A stretch of 23,602 bases of DNA from a virus. This document shows, in pieces, positions 12,636 through 18,438 of the stretch. The stretch lies in the IMG/VR virus record IMGVR_UViG_3300031658_000131, positions 1-23,602 of that record; one strand, written 5' to 3'. Below the pieces are notes generated by a model. That model made no database searches. It was not told the DNA's origin and was given only the letters and a program-made list of their open reading frames with translations. Within the stretch, counting starts at the first letter, position 1. Each line of letters begins with the position of its first letter. A program made the translations under genes and the position numbers.

Positions 12636-13552
12636 GTTACGGATTAGAGGCTACTAATGCAGCTGGCCAGGTCTTAATATCATCTGAATTTAAGAACCTG
12701 CACTTTAAGCAGAAGAAGACATCACCAGACTACACTGACAGGAATTCAAGTGGTATATTTGGTGGGGTTAAATTGATGCGCTATAGGTTCAATCTTAGCG
12801 AGACACCTGTACCATTCTTTCATGTACCCTCCGGTAACAGCTGTGCTATAACTGCGGTTAGAAGTGTGTCATCTGGAGTGTGGGATGTTGAGGTGCTAAC
12901 TAATGGCGTTAATCCTGAGATCTATATCTTTGCAACGGCTGCTGTAACATCTTCAGGGGACACATACGGCGTACAGGTCTTCAATAATAGTAACCAAGTC
13001 ACCTTTGATAGCCGGGCAACCCCCTTACTGGTGACGGGGCTTGTTACCTTATCACAACCTAGCCAACCGAGTAGTAGTTACTCTTCCTCGGGCCTTAGCT
13101 CTGAGAGTTGCAGTACAGCAGTTGCCACTTATAGTGCCTCCTTTGTACCTGACAATACATCTTCATACAGCACTAGTCTGCCCACAAAGCCCCTATTCTT
13201 TTTCTCATCTAATGCTCAGGCAGAAAGGGAAATCCATGTATCTACGACCGATAGTGTCTGTGATGGTATAAGTGTAAAGGGCAACTGTATTGGTTTACTG
13301 AGAGAGTACGAATATGATAGTTACTATTGGGCGTTCTATAGGAACGTTATACAATGGAGCTCAGGCTCGTTGAAGTCAACTTGGTGTGTATCCGATTGGG
13401 GGTGCCATTGGACGTACAATACAGACTCTTATGCAATTGGTATTGGAACAGGGGGTAGCTCAGCCTCCGGTGGTAGCTGGCCTTATAGTAATGAGACAAT
13501 AAATACATTCAATAACACTGTTATAATTGGCGATGCGAGCTACTATGATTAA
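12632..13552 (+). CDS. Beta-rich tail protein, 306 residues
   Basis: Starts MSYGLEATNAAGQVLISSEF, the common opening of small tail-tip accessory proteins. The first about 120 residues look like a jelly-roll (VPFFHVPSGNSCAITAVRSV). A Ser/Thr-rich linker follows (SQPSQPSSSYSSSGLSSESC). The C-terminal domain is rich in Tyr, Trp and Cys (EYDSYYWAFYRNVIQWSSGS, then STWCVSDWGCHW), an aromatic surface typical of a carbohydrate-contacting region. Receptor binding is plausible but unproven. The stop overlaps the next ATG by 8 nt (ATGATTAA). Confidence 0.75.
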   Translation: MSYGLEATNAAGQVLISSEFKNLHFKQKKTSPDYTDRNSSGIFGGVKLMRYRFNLSETPVPFFHVPSGNSCAITAVRSVSSGVWDVEVLTNGVNPEIYIFATAAVTSSGDTYGVQVFNNSNQVTFDSRATPLLVTGLVTLSQPSQPSSSYSSSGLSSESCSTAVATYSASFVPDNTSSYSTSLPTKPLFFFSSNAQAEREIHVSTTDSVCDGISVKGNCIGLLREYEYDSYYWAFYRNVIQWSSGSLKSTWCVSDWGCHWTYNTDSYAIGIGTGGSSASGGSWPYSNETINTFNNTVIIGDASYYD

Positions 13553-13742
13553 ACCATTTAAGGTAATAAAAGAAGATGTTGTAAGTGATGGAACATTAGT
13601 TTTATACAAAGTGTCTAAATCTGTTATGAAAGACGATAACACTAAGACCAAAACTACAGTGACATCTACTATATTTGTTGCAGATGACTTAAACATTGAG
13701 GAAGAACTTATCACTCATTTAAAAGCAGGAAACTGGCTATGA
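13545..13742 (+). CDS. Hypothetical AT-rich 65-residue protein
   Basis: Start ATG 13545 (MIKPFKVIKEDVVSDGTLVL) is chosen because it overlaps the preceding stop; ATG 13533 and TTG 13527 are alternatives. The product is a probable small beta fold (VLYKVSKSV, TKTTVTSTIFV) ending LITHLKAGNWL. It overlaps the next start by ATGA. Together with the next gene it is AT-richer than the flanking tail genes, which suggests a later insertion. Small proteins placed between fibre genes are often fibre assembly helpers. Unrecognised. Confidence 0.65.
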   Translation: MIKPFKVIKEDVVSDGTLVLYKVSKSVMKDDNTKTKTTVTSTIFVADDLNIEEELITHLKAGNWL

Positions 13743-14395
13743 GTGACTTGATGATAAGTAATACAGGACAGTCTGCCCAAAACTACGGTGTTACTTCTGA
13801 AAGAGGCATTGAAGCCTTTAATTACCTTAAGGCATTTTTTCCAAATGAGGTAATAGAGGACTATTCTTCAGTTACAGAATCTTATATACATGAAGTGTTT
13901 AATTTAGAGTGTATAAGAACCTGTGTACCAAACAACGTATGTAAGGATATGCTTGGAATACCTACTGTATCTGCCCACAGACTATTTGTTTTAAGTACAG
14001 GAAAATCATATTTTCTAGCTAACCAATTATTTACAGACGAGCAACCTACGTGGAAACCAAGTAGATCTTTTGTATTATCTGTAATGGAACCGTATGAAGA
14101 ATACAGAAATACGCCTCCCACAGGGTTTGATACTTTTAAAGAATACATTGTAGCTATGCGGCCACAAGTAGCCACAGAAGACTTTGGCTTTTCTCCAGAC
14201 AACGCTAGTGAGTCAAGTGCGTATACTATGTTAGTTAGCACATCTGGAGTTGTACTCTCTGTTAGAAATTACAGTGAGTACTCTGGAAGTAGTCCGTATG
14301 AAACACTTAGAAGTAGGCACGTATTTCTATGTAGAAGAAGTAACCGAATAGACTTAGCAAGATTATTCCGAGATGGAAATTACATAGATACTTAA
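13739..14395 (+). CDS. Hypothetical 218-residue protein
   Basis: Acidic, soluble alpha/beta protein. Features are an N-terminal segment with a helix (RGIEAFNYLKAFFPNEVIED), two close cysteines (LECIRTCVPNNVCKD), and a C-terminal part with VLSVRNYSEYSGSSPYETLR then SRHVFLCRRSNRID. There is no signal peptide or membrane helix and I recognise no family. It is AT-rich like the 65-residue gene that overlaps its start. It may be a chaperone or cap for the beta-rich tail proteins, or a moron unrelated to the virion. Both are guesses. Confidence 0.7.
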   Translation: MSDLMISNTGQSAQNYGVTSERGIEAFNYLKAFFPNEVIEDYSSVTESYIHEVFNLECIRTCVPNNVCKDMLGIPTVSAHRLFVLSTGKSYFLANQLFTDEQPTWKPSRSFVLSVMEPYEEYRNTPPTGFDTFKEYIVAMRPQVATEDFGFSPDNASESSAYTMLVSTSGVVLSVRNYSEYSGSSPYETLRSRHVFLCRRSNRIDLARLFRDGNYIDT

Positions 14396-14406
14396 TATAT
14401 GCTACA

Positions 14407-14435
14407 TTTACACGCATAAAATTATTGATTAATAT
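14407..14435 (+). promoter_or_regulatory. Sigma70-like promoter match, start site problematic
   Basis: TTTACA, a 17-nt spacer and TAATAT form a good sigma70 match. However, the expected start site (about 14442) falls between the ribosome site (AGGAAG, 14436-14441) and ATG 14450. A transcript from here would lose the ribosome site of the first gene, so this may be chance in AT-rich DNA. Confidence 0.3.
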
Positions 14436-14449
14436 AGGAAGTAAACACC

Positions 14450-15043
14450 ATGGCTTGGTATAGCGTAGGCACAGTATCAGTTACCAATAACTCAGCAACA
14501 GTAACAGGTGTTGGAACTAGCTTCCTATCTACTGTTAAGACAGGGCATATCTTTTATGGGCCTGATAAGAACCTTTATGAGGTGCTAAGCATTGCTACAG
14601 ACACTCAGCTTACGCTAAACTCTGCGTACACTAGTGCAACTGCAGCGACTGCTACTTACTCCGTAATTCCAACACAGGGCATGGTACCTGCTTTGGTTAC
14701 CCAGGTTCAGACCTTAATAGGCGACTACGCTACTGTACGTGATACGGTAGGTACAGGTAAGTTCAGCTCAGGTGCTGCAAATACACCCGGTATTGCATTT
14801 ACTGCTGACCAGGATAGTGGTGCTTACTTAGTGGCTCCAGGCTCTTGGGCATTGGTATGTGGTGGACTAACCGGAGTAGCATTAACTCCAACTGTCACCT
14901 CCTTGAACTACAGCAACGTTACTAAGCTCAGCACTAGTGCAGCAGGTGCTACAGTTGCCGGCACACTAACAGCTACAGAGGTGCAAGTAGGGTCAGATAC
15001 GATGACCAGCCTAGCAGCGCGTATAACGGTGCTTGAGCCGTAA
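14450..15043 (+). CDS. Tail fibre-type protein, 197 residues
   Basis: The N-terminal 75 residues (MAWYSVGTVSVTNNSATVTG, then VGTSFLSTVKTGHIFYGPDK and LYEVLSI) match a small beta domain found at the start of many phage tail fibres. A linker and a trimerising-looking end follow (KLSTSAAGATVAGTLTATEV, then SLAARITVLEP). The middle contains GAANTPGIAFTADQDSGAYL, a repeat type common in collar/fibre proteins that precedes trimeric spikes. AGGAAG lies 8 nt before the ATG. Probable virion component. Confidence 0.7.
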   Translation: MAWYSVGTVSVTNNSATVTGVGTSFLSTVKTGHIFYGPDKNLYEVLSIATDTQLTLNSAYTSATAATATYSVIPTQGMVPALVTQVQTLIGDYATVRDTVGTGKFSSGAANTPGIAFTADQDSGAYLVAPGSWALVCGGLTGVALTPTVTSLNYSNVTKLSTSAAGATVAGTLTATEVQVGSDTMTSLAARITVLEP

Positions 15044-15047
15044 TGAA

Positions 15048-15075
15048 TTGCATTAAGCAGGTAGTTATGTATAAT
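15048..15075 (+). promoter_or_regulatory. Sigma70-type late promoter
   Basis: TTGCAT (15048-15053), a 16-nt spacer and a perfect TATAAT (15070-15075). The start site would be near 15082. That leaves the ribosome site TAAGG and ATG 15108 inside the transcript. In N4, late genes use host sigma70 polymerase, so this fits. Confidence 0.5.
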
Positions 15076-15089
15076 TTGAATCTATTCAA
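15076..15089. repeat. Inverted repeat at the putative late transcription start
   Basis: TTGAAT-CT-ATTCAA, a perfect 6-bp inverted repeat directly after the TATAAT box. It covers the expected start site and may be an operator. Confidence 0.4.
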
Positions 15090-15107
15090 TATTTATAAGG
15101 TGCACTA

Positions 15108-15725
15108 ATGAAGGTCTCTCGACTATTAGATTACCTACGCTTTGGTGAGCTGTCTGACTTAGCTGTTAGTGACATCACCGTGCAGGCCAATCTAGACAAA
15201 ATCTTTTCGTATGTTAATCGAGGACTGAAGAAGGTCAACTCTGAGTTAAATATCTTAGAGCAAGAAGCAGCCTTCGCAGTTACAACAGGTGTGTACACTT
15301 ACGAGATAACTGACCCGTTAATACTACGTGTTACTGCTGTCTACGACCAAGATGGTACAGAGCTACCTCTTGATGTAGAGGGTGACCCACGTAGTGTATT
15401 CACATCCAGCTACAACAAGATTTCCTTTGTAGGCCACCGGGATGATCCTAATAACAAGGTCACTTCTATCTCTGTGATTTACCTGAAGGATTTCAGCGAG
15501 ATCACAGATGTTACAGACGAAATTGCTATCAGTGATGGTATAATGGAGGTACTGACCAACTATGTGGCTTATTTAGCCCATGGATCAGTCAACATGTCCG
15601 AAGGTGGCGCCGCATCTAAGTACCAGACCCAGTATGAAGTTGAGTTGGGTAAAGCACGGAAGTTTGGCTACAAGGCACAAATGTTTAATAGTGTTGATAA
15701 ATTAAGAGAACGAGGTTTCGCGTAA
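15108..15725 (+). CDS. Adaptor-like structural protein (DUF6682-type)
   Basis: The 205-residue product begins MKVSRLLDYLRFGELSDLAV, followed by a helix with a conserved-looking FSYVNRGLKKVNSELNIL. A beta region follows (VYTYEITDPLILRVTAVYDQ, DGTELPLDVEGDPRSV), then a long helical end (EVLTNYVAYLAHGSVNMSEG, then KYQTQYEVELGKARKFG). This helix-beta-helix plan is that of phage adaptor proteins such as DUF6682 members, which connect head and tail rings. Assignment rests on pattern only. TAAGG lies 7 nt before the ATG. It leads a trio joined by TAATG overlaps. Confidence 0.6.
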   Translation: MKVSRLLDYLRFGELSDLAVSDITVQANLDKIFSYVNRGLKKVNSELNILEQEAAFAVTTGVYTYEITDPLILRVTAVYDQDGTELPLDVEGDPRSVFTSSYNKISFVGHRDDPNNKVTSISVIYLKDFSEITDVTDEIAISDGIMEVLTNYVAYLAHGSVNMSEGGAASKYQTQYEVELGKARKFGYKAQMFNSVDKLRERGFA

Positions 15726-16102
15726 TGGCGTTAATATCTACAGGCACTAACTCAGAGGCTGTATCACACAGCTATAGTCACACGCTTAAGTTAGTCCGCA
15801 ATGACACGTCTCCTGAGCTTAATTTAACTCTAACAGATGGTACCGATAACATTGCTGTCGATCTGACTAACGTAGCCACCGTAGTACTTAAAGTACGCCC
15901 ACTAGGTGGTGCTACGGTTAAGGTCTCAATCTCGATGTACCGAATTGCTCCGTACACATCAGGTAAGGTATTCATGCAGTGGCCTACGGCCTCGTTAGAT
16001 ACAGCGGGCATCTTTACAGGTGAGATTGAGCTGACCTACATAGATGGTAAGGTGCAGACCGTATTCGATGAGTTGAAGTTTGAGGTGCGCGAGGACTACT
16101 AA
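15725..16102 (+). CDS. BppU-like beta-sandwich tail protein
   Basis: The 125-residue product has the pattern of the N-terminal domain of phage baseplate upper protein BppU. LTLTDGTDNIAVDLTNVATV opens the fold, then VLKVRPLGGATV, GKVFMQWPTASLDTAGIFTG and EIELTYIDGKVQTVFDELKF follow. Such domains are small beta sandwiches that anchor receptor-binding parts. Start and stop both form TAATG overlaps with neighbours, so the three proteins should be made in fixed ratio. Family membership is moderate, virion role likely. Confidence 0.6.
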   Translation: MALISTGTNSEAVSHSYSHTLKLVRNDTSPELNLTLTDGTDNIAVDLTNVATVVLKVRPLGGATVKVSISMYRIAPYTSGKVFMQWPTASLDTAGIFTGEIELTYIDGKVQTVFDELKFEVREDY

Positions 16103-17268
16103 TGGCTATTAAGATAGGCTTACTAGAGCGAGTCAATCTTGAGGTAGCTGCTCTAGTATATCAACAGCTTGAAGTAGCTAACCTTGCCTACGTGAAACTT
16201 GAGGTCGGTACACTCACCTATTCAGATCCAGAGATGACTAATGTTTTCTTGGATCCTGATACAAAGAACCGAATCCTTCACGATTTAGCCTCAGTTAGTG
16301 AGGATTACTTCGCACACATCTCTTTAGCTAAGCATGAGAGCTTAAGCGCTCCAGATACGTACGCACTAGCCCTAAATAAGGCCGTAGGAGAGGTTATAGG
16401 TGTAATCGAGGCCAGTGTGCTCGATATACGCAAACCCCTCTTAGACGGCTCTGTAGTGACTGACATCTTCCGTCTAGCCCTCCATAAGGTCTTTGCAGAT
16501 AATACATTCCTTAGTGATGTGTTTGATGTCACAACTATTAAGGCATTCAACGATTCAGTTGCCTCCTCTGATACATTTGACCTTGTTGCTAGCTACGTTA
16601 GACACTTCCAAGACTACGTTGCCTTAGACGACTTTGCAGGTATTGATAAGTTCTATAATGGTACTAAACATAATATTGTAGGCACTGTAGATCATACTAC
16701 ATTAGCCCTTAGCATCCTTAAAGCAGACACTATGTCTACAGTTGATATGTTGAACCATATCAATACTGACAAGGCGCTTAGTGATACTGTGATGTTTGCA
16801 GACTCTCTTAGAAAAGTGATGATACATGTACTTGTGGATGCTCCATTAGTTACAGAGACTGTGCGCAGTATCCTAATAAAACCTCTATCAGATGCAACAG
16901 GCGAATTGGCAGATCAAGTAGCTCTATCCAATACTCTGAATAAATCTGATGCAACCAGTGTGCTTACACTGCTTAAAAAGAGTATTATTAGTAAAATCAT
17001 AGATTCTGCTGTGACAGTAGATCAAGTCGCAAAGACCATGCACAAATTCTTCACGGATGCTGTGGCGGTGGATGATGCGTTTGGCTTCATGGATCAAGCC
17101 ACACTACACAAGGGTAACGTCACTGTTATTAGTGACTTACTAAGTATTCAGTCCTCTAAAGAGGCAACTGATGTTGCTATAGTATCTGATGCATTTAATG
17201 TATCATATGTCCCAGGCAACTTAATGTTATTTAATAACATTCCATTTAATGAAAGCACCTTCGGGTAA
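16102..17268 (+). CDS. Repeat-built tail protein, 388 residues
   Basis: The N-terminus has three copies of a roughly 10-residue unit (VNLEVAALVYQQ, LEVANLAYVK, LEVGTLTY). Residues about 60-370 consist of degenerate 18-21-residue repeats of the form K-x-h-x-D-x-h-x-h-x-D-x-h (h hydrophobic), for example HKVFADNTFLSDVFDVTTI then KAFNDSVASSDTFDLV. The regular Asp spacing suggests a solenoid or fibrous rod, perhaps with Ca2+ binding. The end, NLMLFNNIPFNESTFG, is a short distinct cap. Similar Asp-rich repeats occur in tail proteins of marine phages. Coupled to the preceding gene by TAATG. A tail fibre or tape-like rod role is inferred. Confidence 0.65.
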   Translation: MAIKIGLLERVNLEVAALVYQQLEVANLAYVKLEVGTLTYSDPEMTNVFLDPDTKNRILHDLASVSEDYFAHISLAKHESLSAPDTYALALNKAVGEVIGVIEASVLDIRKPLLDGSVVTDIFRLALHKVFADNTFLSDVFDVTTIKAFNDSVASSDTFDLVASYVRHFQDYVALDDFAGIDKFYNGTKHNIVGTVDHTTLALSILKADTMSTVDMLNHINTDKALSDTVMFADSLRKVMIHVLVDAPLVTETVRSILIKPLSDATGELADQVALSNTLNKSDATSVLTLLKKSIISKIIDSAVTVDQVAKTMHKFFTDAVAVDDAFGFMDQATLHKGNVTVISDLLSIQSSKEATDVAIVSDAFNVSYVPGNLMLFNNIPFNESTFG

Positions 17269-17280
17269 AGGAGAAGATCA

Positions 17281-17712
17281 ATGCTTAACGATAAGCTATC
17301 TCTAACTGGTGCGCTGACTGTCTCCTTGAACGGCGAAGTTGTGCGTGACATTAGAAACCTAGTAGTAACCTCTGGTAAAGAGTTAGTTGCTGCTAATTTA
17401 CAAGGTGGTACGGTTACACCTCTTACCCATATGGGTGTTGGTACTGGCACTGCAGCAGCGGTAGCAGCGGACGCAGCTTTAGGATCTGAGTTAGATCGTA
17501 ATGCACTTGCAACCTCTGGTGGCACTGTTACAAACGCAGTAGTATCCTACTCATGTACATGGTCACCAGGTGATGGTACCGGTGCGTTAACTGAAGCAGG
17601 CTTATTCTCTGCCTCATCTGGTGGTACGATGCTTGCACGTACAGTGTTCCCAGTAGTTAACAAGGGTGCAGACGATACTGTTACTATCGTATGGGATGTA
17701 ACAATCTCTTAA
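17281..17712 (+). CDS. Small tail fibre accessory protein, 143 residues
   Basis: A compact beta-rich protein: LTGALTVSLNGEVVRDIRNL, then VVTSGKELVAANLQGG and HMGVGTGTAAAVAADAALGS, then GALTEAGLFSASSGGTMLA and a C-terminal VTIVWDVTIS. This layout, with 'NLVVTSGKELVA' and 'MGVGTGT' signatures, is common in small tail proteins next to fibres in marine phages. AAGGAG lies 7 nt before the ATG. Function beyond virion association is unknown. Confidence 0.7.
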   Translation: MLNDKLSLTGALTVSLNGEVVRDIRNLVVTSGKELVAANLQGGTVTPLTHMGVGTGTAAAVAADAALGSELDRNALATSGGTVTNAVVSYSCTWSPGDGTGALTEAGLFSASSGGTMLARTVFPVVNKGADDTVTIVWDVTIS

Positions 17713-17722
17713 GGGGAACATG

Positions 17723-18100
17723 ATGGCGATTAAGTACAGTAACAATGCTAGGTCTACCCTAGCTGCAGCTATAAATAGTACAGTTACTACTCTTTCTGTT
17801 GCAAGCACTTCTACCTTTCCTACACTAGGTGGGGGAGATGTGATGTACTTAACGCTGTCAGATAACCTTAACTCAGTTACTGAAATTGTTAAGTGTACTG
17901 CCGTATCTGGCACTACATGCACTATAGTACGAGGACATGAGAGCACCACAGCGTTATCTTGGATAACTGGGTCACATGTTCAAATACGAATTACAGCTGG
18001 CTTAATAACAGATCTCCTTACAGAGAGTACAGCCGCTGAAAGCACAGTACATGATCCCATTGGTGCTTCCGTAGCAATGGCTATAGCTCTAGGAGGCTAA
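17723..18100 (+). CDS. Small tail protein, 125 residues
   Basis: MAIKYSNNARSTLAAAINST, then VTTLSVASTSTFPTLGGGDV and IVRGHESTTALSWITGSHVQ. This is the known pattern of small phage proteins in fibre clusters: start KYSNNARSTLA, 'IV(R/T)RG.E.T.A..w..G..V' core and alpha-helical end. ATG 17723 is preferred over 17720 since AAGGGG then has a 6-nt spacer. A virion role is probable. Confidence 0.72.
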   Translation: MAIKYSNNARSTLAAAINSTVTTLSVASTSTFPTLGGGDVMYLTLSDNLNSVTEIVKCTAVSGTTCTIVRGHESTTALSWITGSHVQIRITAGLITDLLTESTAAESTVHDPIGASVAMAIALGG

Positions 18101-18104
18101 CCAA

Positions 18105-18428
18105 ATGGCGAATACATTTAAGAACGCAGGCATGGCAATTGGTACCTCACGTACTACCCTATACACCTGCCCAGCAAACACACAGGCTGTTATTCACGCA
18201 CTATACATCTCTAACATTGATGGTGTTGATGATGCTGATGTAACAGTTGAGATCACCGTAGATGGTGGCACAACATACCGTCATGTAGCTAAGACTGTAC
18301 CAGTACCGGCAGATGCTACGCTACTACTAGACAAACCAATGAACCTAGAAGCTGGTGATATTATTGGATTAACTGCATCAACTGCAGGTGACCTTGAAGT
18401 GTTCGCAAGTATCCTAGAAATCGCTTAA
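18105..18428 (+). CDS. Small beta-sandwich virion protein, 107 residues
   Basis: MANTFKNAGMAIGTSRTTLY, then CPANTQAVIHALYISNIDGV, VEITVDGGTTYRHVAKTVPV and GDIIGLTASTAGDLEVFASI. The protein is a short beta sandwich of a kind found in cyanophage and other marine phage structural clusters. GGAGG lies 9 nt before the ATG. The next gene follows with AAGGGGAACAAG between. Probably decorates a tail or fibre. Confidence 0.72.
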   Translation: MANTFKNAGMAIGTSRTTLYTCPANTQAVIHALYISNIDGVDDADVTVEITVDGGTTYRHVAKTVPVPADATLLLDKPMNLEAGDIIGLTASTAGDLEVFASILEIA

Positions 18429-18438
18429 GGGGAACAAG

